From G963663315 sp963665165 (GTDB taxonomy: Bacteria; Pseudomonadota; Gammaproteobacteria; Arenicellales; Poriferihabitantaceae), in NCBI GenBank assembly GCA_963665165.1, contig OY761989.1, forward strand, positions 1 to 64,000: DNA of 64,000 bases. The letters are read 5' to 3'. The translations under genes were made by a program, and so were the position numbers. Shown in pieces: positions 19,625 through 28,500 of the stretch (position 1 is the first letter of the stretch; every line of letters begins with the position of its first letter). Under the pieces are notes generated by a model. The model ran no database searches. It was given only the letters and a program-made list of their open reading frames with translations, and was not told the DNA's origin.

Positions 19625-19815
19625 AGCTCGCCCTCTTCCTTGAGCTTCCTGATCCTGGCCTGCTTGCCATCTTCCAGCACCGCATCAAGGCAGCGCAGAA
19701 CGGTCATCGGAAGGATCACGTCGCTATACTTTCCGCACACATACAGGTCGCGCAAGATGTCGCCCGCGATGCCCCAGACGTAGTTCGTGATCCAGTTCAG
19801 GTCGGCGTTGTTCAA
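19621..19815 (-). pseudogene. type I restriction methyltransferase (hsdM) N-terminal stump
   Basis: The 64 codons beginning with TTG encode 'MNNADLNWITNYVWGIAGDI' followed by LRDLYVCGKYSDVILPMTVLRCLDAVLE, which is the start of the HsdM N-terminal helical domain. The frame then ends after 'KQARIRKLKEEGEL'. A working HsdM is roughly 500-800 residues, so the methylase domain, the hsdS gene and the hsdR gene are all gone. The stop overlaps the GTG of the DUF262 gene by four bases. A purine-rich AGCAGGAAAAA precedes the TTG. The stump either survives only as a translation leader for the DUF262 gene or is a plain relic; alternatively the DUF262 gene was recombined into an hsdM locus. Confidence 0.7.
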
Positions 19816-19845
19816 TTTTTCCTGCTCCGATTGCCAGCGCCATCC

Positions 19846-20646
19846 TCACCAACTGTTCCTCAACTCGCGCAGTTTGAGAAATACCGTTTGCGGGTCGGGA
19901 GAGTCGCCGATTTCGGGGAATTCTGCCTGTAACCGCTCGATCACCTGGGGGTTCTGCAACCGGAAGAATGTGTTGATTTCCTTTTCCTGGGCCAGACTGG
20001 TCACCAGAGCCTTTTCAGGATCCTGGTTGGCTGTCTCATCCAGCAGTGATCGCGCGGCCTCGTTGTCCGGTTCACGGTCGAGGGTGAATTCGAGGTTGTT
20101 ATGCAGGTAGTCATGCCCCGGGTAGATCAATGTGTCATCGGATAATCCCGCCAACTGCCGCGTGAAGGTTTCATACAGCTCTTTCGGGTGGCCGCCGTTA
20201 TGACAATTTCCGGCGCCCGCATTGAACAGGGTATCCCCGCTGAACAACGCCGGGGTTTCGGTATGGCTCAGCAGGCAGACATGGCTCATCGTGTGTCCGG
20301 GGGTATCCAGCGCTTCCAGTTCCACGGTTTTCCCGACCTGGATGACATCCCCGGCCTCAAGGCCGCGTGACATTTCAGGAATCGCCGTCCGCGCGCGATG
20401 ATGGGCCAGAACCCGCGCCCGGGTGGCGGCCACCATTTTCCGGTTTCCCCCGGTATGGTCTCCATGTTCGTGGGTATTGACTATACAGGTAATATCCCAT
20501 CCCTGGTCTTTTGCATACCCCAGGCACTTCCGGTGGTCCAGCGGGTCGATAGCCAGCGCTTCGCCCGTTTCCGGGCAGGCGATCAGGTAATTGAAATTCC
20601 GGTACGCGTTGCCGGTCCAGATTTGCCTGGTAATCATTTTTGTCAC
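19846..20646 (-). CDS. gloB: hydroxyacylglutathione hydrolase-like (glyoxalase II)
   Basis: A 266-residue metallo-beta-lactamase-fold enzyme. The metal motif is 'NTHEHGDHTGGN' (THxHxDH), followed by the downstream ligands in 'DTPGHTMSH', 'FSGDTLFNAGAGNC' and 'YPGHDY'. The C-terminal extension, with 'NTFFRLQNPQV', is characteristic of glyoxalase II. It hydrolyses S-lactoylglutathione to D-lactate and glutathione. The frame opens with GTG at 20646, overlapping the amidotransferase stop by GTGA; an ATG nine bases later is an alternative start. It closes a coaBC-amidotransferase-gloB operon. The boundary with the accessory pocket falls immediately after its stop. Confidence 0.87.
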   Translation of the reverse strand: MTKMITRQIWTGNAYRNFNYLIACPETGEALAIDPLDHRKCLGYAKDQGWDITCIVNTHEHGDHTGGNRKMVAATRARVLAHHRARTAIPEMSRGLEAGDVIQVGKTVELEALDTPGHTMSHVCLLSHTETPALFSGDTLFNAGAGNCHNGGHPKELYETFTRQLAGLSDDTLIYPGHDYLHNNLEFTLDREPDNEAARSLLDETANQDPEKALVTSLAQEKEINTFFRLQNPQVIERLQAEFPEIGDSPDPQTVFLKLRELRNSW

Positions 20647-21413
20647 TCCTGGCGGAGAAAATTATTGATCCATCTCATCACGATGGCTGAATCGGTATCG
20701 TGTTGCGCAAGGGAACGCAGTGTGCGCTGGTAAACCTCCGGCCCGATCAGTTCTTTTCTGTATTCCGCCCTGAAAGCGCAGAATTCCTTGTTGAATTCCG
20801 GATGCCCCTGGATACCCAGCATTTTGTTGTCGGCGACAATCATGCTGTTGGGGCAAAAATCATTTTCCGCGATGGTCTCGAATTCCGGCGGAACATCGAC
20901 AACCTGGTCCTGATGAATGACGACCAGATTGTAGCGGTCATCGTCCAACGGCTCCATGGGCCGGTTGGAGGAAAGGCCAAAGTCGTTCATCCATGGCTTT
21001 CTCTCCGTGATTTTCGCGGTCTGGATACCAAAGCCCCACCCGGATTCAGCTTTCTCGGCCCTGCCGCCGAGGGCATGGGCGATCAGTTGATGACCAAAAC
21101 AAATCCCCACCACACGAACATTTTGCTCCCAGCAATCGACAATAAACCGTTGCAGGGATTTTATCCATGGCCGGTCTTCATACACGCTGTAACGCGACCC
21201 GGAAATCACATAGCCGTCAAATTCCTCCGGCTCCGGAAGCACTTCCCCCTCAAAACAGCGAATCGCGGTCAGGCGGATTTCATCCGAACCCGGATCAAGG
21301 GCATTCTGAAACATCGCGGTATACGTGCCATATCGGTCCCGGTCCGCTTCATCGATATCATCACACAGCAGCAGCCCGACATGGAGGGGGGATTGCTTCG
21401 ATTGGGGCATCAT
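20643..21413 (-). CDS. class I glutamine amidotransferase
   Basis: A 256-residue stand-alone class I glutamine amidotransferase. The nucleophile Cys is in 'VRVVGICFGHQLIAHALGG' and the His/Glu pair in 'LGIQGHPEFNKEFC'. This family includes GMP synthase-like amidotransferases and gamma-glutamyl hydrolases that act on small amides or polyamine conjugates (PuuD-like), so the substrate is open. The open frame extends to 21434, but the ATG at 21413 overlaps the coaBC stop as ATGA and is the likely start. Its partner domain, if any, is not beside it. Being sandwiched between coaBC and gloB gives no clear pathway clue. Confidence 0.8.
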   Translation of the reverse strand: MMPQSKQSPLHVGLLLCDDIDEADRDRYGTYTAMFQNALDPGSDEIRLTAIRCFEGEVLPEPEEFDGYVISGSRYSVYEDRPWIKSLQRFIVDCWEQNVRVVGICFGHQLIAHALGGRAEKAESGWGFGIQTAKITERKPWMNDFGLSSNRPMEPLDDDRYNLVVIHQDQVVDVPPEFETIAENDFCPNSMIVADNKMLGIQGHPEFNKEFCAFRAEYRKELIGPEVYQRTLRSLAQHDTDSAIVMRWINNFLRQE

Positions 21414-22666
21414 GATTTTGGAGCAGCCTCGCATCCCGGCAATTCCATAATGACTTCGAGTATCCGGACTGCAAGGCGATACTTGTCGGTTCGGGCAAGA
21501 ACGGCCTGTTCCACCTTTCCCCGGCCCCTGTCCCCATCGTCCCGGAAATACAGCAACGTAGCGGCATTGTCCTCGCTGTCGAACACGGAATCCCCGGCGA
21601 CATCATTGGCCACGATCATATCGACATTCTTCGTCTTCAGTTTGGTCGTTGCGTTATCCAGCAGATTCCCGGTTTCGGCGGCGAACCCGACCGTGATGGG
21701 CCGGTTTTCCAACGCCGCCACCTCCGCCAGTATATCCGGATTCCGGGTCAGGGTGAGGGTGGGGCGCTCGCTGTCCTTTTTGATTTTCTGCGCTGACGCC
21801 TGCACTGGACGATAATCCGCCACCGCCGCCACTGCAATGAAAATATCCGTCTTGTCCACCTGTTGCATGACCTGATCACGCATCTGCCGGGCCGAGACCA
21901 CATTGATTCGCCGGACCTCGGACGGCGTTTCCAGATTGACCGGCCCGCAAACCAGGGTCACATCCGCGCCGAAGTCGATGGCTGCGTGGGCGACGGAGAA
22001 CCCCATTTTCCCGGAACTTCGATTGGTGATTCCCCGGACCGGATCAATCGCCTCCCAGGTCGGGCCCGCCGTTACCAGAACCGATTTTCCGGCCAGCAGC
22101 CGCGGCACGCCGTCACCGAGTATCTGCCGGGCAATCTGTTCCGGCTCAGTCATCCTCCCCGGCCCGGTTTCCCCACAGGCCTGATTGCCCCGGGCCGGAC
22201 CGATTGTACGAATTCCCCGCGCCTCCAGCCTTTCCAGGTTTTCCCGGGTCGCCGGATTCTGCCACATTTGCCGGTTCATGGCCGGGGCGATGACCACTTC
22301 CGCCTCAGAGGCCAGAATCAGGGTGGACAACAGGTCACCGGCCTCTCCGTGCACCACTTTCGAAATGAAGTTCGCGGTCGCCGGAGCGACGACAATGATT
22401 TCCGCCCAGCGCGCCAGTTCGATATGCCCCATACCCGACTCGGCATCCGTATCCAGCAAATGCCGGGAAACCGGATGCCCGCTGACCGCCTGAAGAGTGA
22501 GTGGAGTAATGAATTCCTGCGCCGCCTCGGTCATCACGACCCGGACATCCGCACCGCGCTCTGTCAATCTTCTGACCAGGTCCGGAGATTTATACGCCGC
22601 AACCCCGCCGGTCACACCGACCAGAATTCTTTTGTTTCTCCGTATTGTCGAAACCGCGTTCATCAT
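21410..22666 (-). CDS. coaBC: bifunctional phosphopantothenoylcysteine decarboxylase / phosphopantothenate-cysteine ligase
   Basis: A 418-residue CoaBC (Dfp). The N-terminal flavodoxin-like CoaC part starts 'KRILVGVTGGVAAYKSPDLV' and has the catalytic 'PAMNRQMW' region. The CoaB part begins at 'LAGKSVLVTAGPTWEAIDPV' with the conserved 'NRSSGKMGFSVAHAA' and the nucleotide-binding 'KIKKDSERPTLTLTRNPDIL'. It makes 4'-phosphopantetheine for CoA. The longest frame runs upstream to 22729, but the ATG at 22666 sits right before the domain and is preferred. It is divergent from radC, a neighbourhood seen in many gammaproteobacteria. Confidence 0.94.
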   Translation of the reverse strand: MMNAVSTIRRNKRILVGVTGGVAAYKSPDLVRRLTERGADVRVVMTEAAQEFITPLTLQAVSGHPVSRHLLDTDAESGMGHIELARWAEIIVVAPATANFISKVVHGEAGDLLSTLILASEAEVVIAPAMNRQMWQNPATRENLERLEARGIRTIGPARGNQACGETGPGRMTEPEQIARQILGDGVPRLLAGKSVLVTAGPTWEAIDPVRGITNRSSGKMGFSVAHAAIDFGADVTLVCGPVNLETPSEVRRINVVSARQMRDQVMQQVDKTDIFIAVAAVADYRPVQASAQKIKKDSERPTLTLTRNPDILAEVAALENRPITVGFAAETGNLLDNATTKLKTKNVDMIVANDVAGDSVFDSEDNAATLLYFRDDGDRGRGKVEQAVLARTDKYRLAVRILEVIMELPGCEAAPKS

Positions 22667-22797
22667 GTAGAGTCCGGGCTGCAAACGAGGAAGCCCTTGA
22701 ACAGCGGCTTCTGCCCGCCAGCAACACACTGATAGTTCGTATAGCGCCTGTCAGAAGCGCCCGTGTCAAGTGTAACGTATTTGTATGGAAATTAATC

Positions 22798-23481
22798 ATG
22801 ACAATAAAGGAGTGGCCAGAGTTGGAAAGGCCGAGAGAGAAACTTTTGCATCATGGCGCCGGTTCACTCAGCGACGCCGAACTGCTCGCCATATTCCTGC
22901 GTACCGGCGTGCCCGGCAAATCAGCAGTGGATATCAGCCGGGACCTGATCAGCCAGTTCGGTGACCTGAGAGGCGTGCTGACCGCAAACCGGGACCGGAT
23001 TTGCCGGATGCAGGGGCTGGGGCCGGTCAAATTTTCCTACATGCAGGCGGCCCTGGAATTGGGTCGGCGCTTCCTGGGCCAGAAAATCGAACGCCAGGAT
23101 GTGATGACCAATCCTGAATCGGTCAACGATTTTCTCAGCTTCCATCTGCGTGACCGGAGCCGGGAAATATTCGCGGTCCTGTTCCTCGACAACCGGCATC
23201 AGGTGATCAAATACGAAGAGATGTTTTACGGCACGCTGGGCAGTGCGTCAGTGCACCCGCGGGAAGTGGTCAAACAGGTTCTGCATCACAACGCGGCGGC
23301 GATCATCATTGCCCACAACCACCCGTCCGGCATCGCCGAACCCAGTCAGAGTGACGCCGACATCACCGTCAAGATTCAAAAAGCGTTACAACTGATCGAT
23401 GTCCGACTGCTCGACCACATTATTGTCGGAGACGGGGAATTTGTTTCATTGAGCAACCGGGGTATCATTCAGGGAGGATGA
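22798..23481 (+). CDS. radC: RadC family JAB-domain protein
   Basis: A 227-residue RadC. It opens with 'WPELERPREKLLHHGAGSLS', then a helix-hairpin-helix ('CRMQGLGPVKFSYMQAALEL') and the C-terminal JAB/MPN metalloprotease-like domain with 'HPREVVKQVLHHNAAAIIIA' and the metal motif 'HNHPSG' ending in 'SQSDADIT'. Despite its name, a DNA-repair role is not well supported for the family. The upstream open frame to 22645 is an artefact of lack of stops; the ATG at 22798 gives the normal length. It is divergent from coaBC and followed after 38 bases by cobO. Confidence 0.92.
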   Translation: MTIKEWPELERPREKLLHHGAGSLSDAELLAIFLRTGVPGKSAVDISRDLISQFGDLRGVLTANRDRICRMQGLGPVKFSYMQAALELGRRFLGQKIERQDVMTNPESVNDFLSFHLRDRSREIFAVLFLDNRHQVIKYEEMFYGTLGSASVHPREVVKQVLHHNAAAIIIAHNHPSGIAEPSQSDADITVKIQKALQLIDVRLLDHIIVGDGEFVSLSNRGIIQGG

Positions 23482-23519
23482 TTAGAATGTTCGGCATCAC
23501 GATATAATTCAGCACAGTC

Positions 23520-24056
23520 ATGAAATCAAGAGAGCGGCGGGACGGTGTCACACTGGTCCATACCGGCAGCGGAAAGGGAAAGTCTTCCAGCGCCTTCGGC
23601 GTTGTGTTCCGGGCCGCCGGCTGGGGACTGAAAGTCTGTGTGATTCAATTCATCAAGGGAAAATGGAAAACCGGCGAGCAGCTTGCCGCAGAAAAATTTG
23701 ATAACATCGAATGGCATGTGATGGGAGATGGATTTACCTGGGATACCAATAACCCGGAACAGGATATCAGGACCAGCCGGGAAATCTGGGAATTCAGCAA
23801 GGAAAAAATCCTTTCCGGTGAATTTGATCTTGTCGTACTGGATGAAATTAATTATTGTTGCGGCTTTGGCTGGATAACCGGCGAAGAAATTGCGGAATTC
23901 ATCACCCACAGCAAACCACCCTGGCTCTACCTTGTCCTCACCGGCAGGGATGCCGCGCCGCAAGTAATCGAAGCGGCGGATACCGTGACTGAAATGACCA
24001 AGATCAAACATGCTTTCGAACAGGGCATCCTGGCTGCCCAGGGCGTTGAATTCTAG
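23520..24056 (+). CDS. cobO: cob(I)yrinic acid a,c-diamide adenosyltransferase
   Basis: A 178-residue CobO/BtuR-type corrinoid adenosyltransferase. The P-loop 'VHTGSGKGKSSSAFGVVFRA' is at about residues 13-32, followed by 'VIQFIKGKWKTGE' and the Walker B-like 'FDLVVLDEINYCCGFGW'. It transfers the adenosyl group of ATP to Co(I) corrinoids to form adenosylcobalamin. Only three bases separate its stop from the sarcosine oxidase beta gene, so it is probably the first gene of that operon, although sarcosine oxidase itself does not use B12. No other cobalamin genes are in the window. Confidence 0.92.
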   Translation: MKSRERRDGVTLVHTGSGKGKSSSAFGVVFRAAGWGLKVCVIQFIKGKWKTGEQLAAEKFDNIEWHVMGDGFTWDTNNPEQDIRTSREIWEFSKEKILSGEFDLVVLDEINYCCGFGWITGEEIAEFITHSKPPWLYLVLTGRDAAPQVIEAADTVTEMTKIKHAFEQGILAAQGVEF

Positions 24057-24059
24057 GCG

Positions 24060-25304
24060 ATGAACCGCTACTCCATATTCAGCCTGATCCGCAACGCCAT
24101 CCGCTATCATCAGGATTGGCAGCAATCATGGCGCAGCCCGACCCCCAAAAAGAAATATGACGTCGTGATCGTCGGTGGCGGCGGCCATGGCCTGGCGACC
24201 GCGTACTACCTGGCCGCCGAATGCGGAATCAGCAATGTCGCCGTAATCGAAAAAGGATGGCTCGGAGGCGGCAATACCGGCCGCAATACGACCATCGTGC
24301 GCTCCAATTATCTTTGGGATGAATCGGCAGCCATATACGAACACGCCATGAAGCTGTGGGAAGGCTTGAGCCAGACCCTGAACTACAACGTGATGTTCTC
24401 CCAGCGCGGACTGCTTCATCTGGCGCACAGTGTCCACGACTTGCAGGAAATCGGGCGCCGGGGCCACGCCATCCACCTGAACGGAATCGACTCGGAATTC
24501 CTGACTCCCTCCCAGGTCAAACAGATGGTGCCATTCATCAATCTGGACTGTCGCTACCCGGTGATGGGCGCCCTGTTGCAAAAACGCGGGGGGACAGCCC
24601 GGCATGACGCGGTAGCCTGGGGCTATGCCAGAGCGGCGGACGCAGCCGGAGTCGATATCATCCAGAACTGTGAAGTCACCGGATTCCGTCAGCAGGGCAA
24701 CGTCATTCAGGGAGTGGAGACCAGCCAGGGTTTCATTGCCGCCGGGAAAGTCGGTTGCGTGGTGGCGGGGCATTGCAGTGTGCTCGCCGAAATGGCCGGT
24801 TTCCGCTTGCCGGTCGAATCCTTCCCGCTTCAGGCGCTGGTATCCGAACCGGTCAAGCCGATTCTCGATTGCGTGGTCATGTCCGGCAGTATTCACGCCT
24901 ACATCAGCCAGTCCGACAAGGGCGAACTGGTGATCGGCGCCGGTTCAGACGCCTACAACTCCTACTCCCAACGCGGTGGATTCGATGTCATCGAGGAAAC
25001 GGTCGGTCCGGTACTTGAGCTTTATCCCGTTTTTTCGAGAATGAAAATGTTGCGCCAGTGGGGGGGCATCGTCGATGTGACGATTGACCGTTCACCGCTG
25101 ATTTCCAAAACCCCGGTGGAAAACCTGTTTTTCAATTGCGGCTGGGGGACAGGCGGGTTCAAGGCGACACCGGGATCCGGACATGTGTTCGCACACTCGA
25201 TTGCCCGTGGTGAAATGCACCCGATCGCGGCGCCGTTCTCGATCGACCGGTTCAACAGCGGCGCCCTGATTGACGAAGGCGCGGCAGCGGCGGTAGCACA
25301 CTGA
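24060..25304 (+). CDS. soxB: heterotetrameric sarcosine oxidase, beta subunit
   Basis: A 414-residue FAD-dependent oxidoreductase of the SoxB type. The dinucleotide motif is 'YDVVIVGGGGHGLATAYYLA' (about residues 37-56), followed by the conserved 'GWLGGGNTGRNTTIVRSNYL' and, near the C-terminus, 'NCGWGTGGFKATPGSGHVFA'. The beta subunit holds the sarcosine-oxidising FAD and a covalently bound FMN in characterised enzymes. With the delta and alpha-gamma proteins encoded next, it oxidises sarcosine to glycine and passes the one-carbon unit to tetrahydrofolate. The stop and the soxD start overlap as TGATG. Confidence 0.95.
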   Translation: MNRYSIFSLIRNAIRYHQDWQQSWRSPTPKKKYDVVIVGGGGHGLATAYYLAAECGISNVAVIEKGWLGGGNTGRNTTIVRSNYLWDESAAIYEHAMKLWEGLSQTLNYNVMFSQRGLLHLAHSVHDLQEIGRRGHAIHLNGIDSEFLTPSQVKQMVPFINLDCRYPVMGALLQKRGGTARHDAVAWGYARAADAAGVDIIQNCEVTGFRQQGNVIQGVETSQGFIAAGKVGCVVAGHCSVLAEMAGFRLPVESFPLQALVSEPVKPILDCVVMSGSIHAYISQSDKGELVIGAGSDAYNSYSQRGGFDVIEETVGPVLELYPVFSRMKMLRQWGGIVDVTIDRSPLISKTPVENLFFNCGWGTGGFKATPGSGHVFAHSIARGEMHPIAAPFSIDRFNSGALIDEGAAAAVAH

Positions 25305-25585
25305 TGTTCATCATTGACTGCCCCTGGTGCGGCCAGCGCGACCAGAGCGAATTTACCGCGCACGGGGAAGCGTATATTGCGCGGCCCCGGCAACCTGGAC
25401 AATTGTCCGACGAAGAATGGGGGGACTATGTCTTTTTCCGCAAGAACACCAAGGGCATTCATTACGAAAGGTGGGTGCACAGTCATGGATGCAGGCGCTG
25501 GTTCAACGTCGTCAGGGATACCGTCACCGACCGGATACACGCAACCTGCAAGCCCGGTGAGCCGCGCCCCGGGGTAAAGGAATGA
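25304..25585 (+). CDS. soxD: sarcosine oxidase, delta subunit
   Basis: A 93-residue SoxD. It has the zinc-binding pattern of the family: 'IDCPWCGQRDQSEF' at the N-terminus and the His/Cys pair in 'VHSHGCRRWFNVVRDTVTD' near residues 58-76. This small subunit binds zinc and stabilises the complex. Start and stop overlap both neighbours (TGATG with soxB, ATGA with soxA), so the three genes are tightly co-translated. Length is normal for the family. Confidence 0.93.
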   Translation: MFIIDCPWCGQRDQSEFTAHGEAYIARPRQPGQLSDEEWGDYVFFRKNTKGIHYERWVHSHGCRRWFNVVRDTVTDRIHATCKPGEPRPGVKE

Positions 25586-28500
25586 CCGCCCCCGTCCCTG
25601 ACAGAGCCGGGAAAAACCGGCTGGCTTCCGGCGGTCGCATCGACCGCGGCAGGACAATCGAATTTTATTACGACGGCAAACGCTATACGGGGCACCCCGG
25701 CGACACCCTGGCATCGGCCCTGCTGGCGAATGACGTCCATCTGGTCGGCCGCAGTTTCAAATATCATCGGCCACGAGGTATTTACAGCGCCGGCTCCGAA
25801 GAACCGAACGCGCTGGTGCAACTCGAATCAGGGGCCTGTACCACCCCCAACATGCGAGCCACCGAAGTGGAACTGTACGAAGGTCTCCGCGCCGCCTCCC
25901 AGAATTGCTGGCCCTCGGTAAAATTCGATCTCGGTGCGATCAACTCGCGACTGTCCCGGTTGCTTCCCGCCGGCTTCTACTACAAGACTTTCATGTGGCC
26001 GGCATCGCTATGGATGACGTACGAAAAATATATTCGCAAGGCTGCCGGACTGGGCCGGTCTCCGCTTGAAATCGACCCTGATTTTTATGACAAGACTCAT
26101 GCCCACTGCGATGTGCTGGTAATTGGAGGCGGACCGGCCGGCCTGCAGGCCGCCCTGGCGGCGGCACAGTCAGGCGCCCAAGTCATTCTGCTGGATTCGA
26201 TGAGCGAATTCGGCGGCTCGCTGCTAAGCGACCGGTCTTCAACAATCGGCGGGGTCGAAGCAATCGAATGGGTTGCCGACATCATCGCCCGGCTTGAAGC
26301 GATGGACAACGCCACCCTGCTGCCGCAAACGACACTGGCCGGTTACTACGACTACAATTTCCTGGTGGCCAATCAAAAGTCGAGTGAACATTCCGGCCCG
26401 GCCAGCGCCGGTCGGACTTTCAGGGAAAGGCTGTGGAAAATCCGCGCCGGACAGGTCGTGATCGCCGCCGGCGCCATTGAACGGCCCCTGGTATTCGCCG
26501 ATAGCGACCGGCCCGGAGTGATGCTGTCGGGCGCCATTCGCAGTTACATCAACCGGTATGCCGTGCTGCCGGGAAGGAATATCGCGTTTCTGACCAACAA
26601 TGACAGCATCTGGCAGACCGCGCTGGACGCACAGGACGCAGGCGCGTCGGTATACGTGATCGACGTCCGGGGAAACGCCGCGTCCGCGGCCCAGGCACGG
26701 GCAAAAAACCAGGGAATCGCCATCCACCCCGGCAAGACCATCGTCGGAGTCGACTATGCCAGAGGCCGGATCCGGGGAATCGAAATCATGGCGCTCAGCG
26801 AGGACGGCGCATCCGTGACCGGCCCCCGGCAACGCCTGTCCTGCGACCTGATCGGAGTCGCGGGGGGATGGACACCGACTGTCCATTTATACAGCCAGGC
26901 GAAGGGAAAACTCAAATATCTGGACGATCTGCACTGCTTCGTCGCGGATCGTATGCCGGCCAGCAACTCAGCCATCATGGCCGGAGCCTGCAATGCCGAC
27001 TATCGCCTGGACGACTGCCTCAGCCAGGGATTCAAGGCCGGGTGCGAAGCGGCCGGCAACGCCGGATTCGAAACCCGGTCGGCGCAACCTCCGGCGACCG
27101 GGGCCAACCCCCTGGAAGCGAATTTGTCCGAATCATCCGGGGGATTGCGGCCATTATGGATCCTGCCGTCCGACCATCCCATCGGACAGGGCCGCAAAAA
27201 GCATTTCCATGAACTGCACAATGACGCCACCGTGGCCGACATCCATCTGGCCGCCCGCGAAGGATACCAGTCGGTGGAACACCTGAAACGCTATACCACA
27301 ACCGGCATGGGAACCGACCAGGGCAAGACATCGAACCTGAATGCCCTGACCGCAATGTCTGAAATCCGCGGTATCCCGGTTCCCGAAGTCGGCACGACCA
27401 CATTCCGCCCGCCGTTCACCCCGCTAACTTTCGGCAGCATCGTGGGACATGATCGAAGGCAGTTGTTCCTGCAGGCCCGGAAAACCCCGATGCACGACTG
27501 GCACCACCGGCAGGGCGCGGTTTTTGAAGATGTCGGAGACTGGAAACGCCCCCGCTACTTCCCGAAGGAAGGAGAGACCATGCATGACGCCGTTCAGCGT
27601 GAATGTCTCGCAGTACGCAAAAGCTGCGGCATACTGGACGCCTCCACGCTTGGCAAGATTGACCTGAAAGGCCGCGACTGCATCCGGTTGCTGAACATGC
27701 TCTATACCAACGACTGGAGCAAACTGGCTCCGGGCCGCTGCCGCTATGGCCTGATGCTGGATGAACACGGCATGGTATTCGATGACGGCGTGACCAGCCG
27801 CCTCGGCGACCACCATTACCACATGACCACCACTACCGGGGGCGCGGCGCGGGTCATGAACTGGATCGAGGAGTGGCTGCAAACCGAATGGCCGGAACTG
27901 GAAGTCCATGCCACCAGCGTGACCGAACAATCGGCAGTGGTCGCGCTGAATGGACCGGCCTCCGCCAGACTGCTTGGCGAACTGGTTGACCTGCCGCTGG
28001 ACGATCGGTCCTTCCCGTTCATGTCGGTCAGGGAAACCAGGATCGCCGGTATTCCGGCCCGCATATTCCGCATCAGCTTTACCGGCGAGTTGTCATTCGA
28101 AATCAACGTCCCGGCCCGATACGGCCTGGCCCTGTGGACCGCGCTGATGGATGCCGGGGAAAAATACGGAATCTGTCCCTACGGCACCGAAGCGATGCAT
28201 GTTCTGCGCGCCGAAAAGGGATTCATCATCGCGGGACAGGATACCGATGGCACCGTCACGCCAATGGACCTCGGCATGGACTGGATCGTATCGAAGACCA
28301 AAGAGGACTTCCTCGGCAAGCGCTCGCATGCCCGCTCGGACACCGCCCGGCAAGGCCGCAAACAACTGGTCGGCCTGTTGACCGAAGACCCTGGACGAGT
28401 ACTGCCGGAAGGCGCCCATGTGGTTGAGGAACTAAAGAGCGCCCCGCCAATGGACATGCTCGGCCATATCAGTTCCAGCTATATGAGTCCGAATGTGGGC

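Noticed and set aside
20700..21815. 371-codon plus-strand open frame
   Set aside because: Opposite the amidotransferase and coaBC genes, which carry clear catalytic motifs; shadow.
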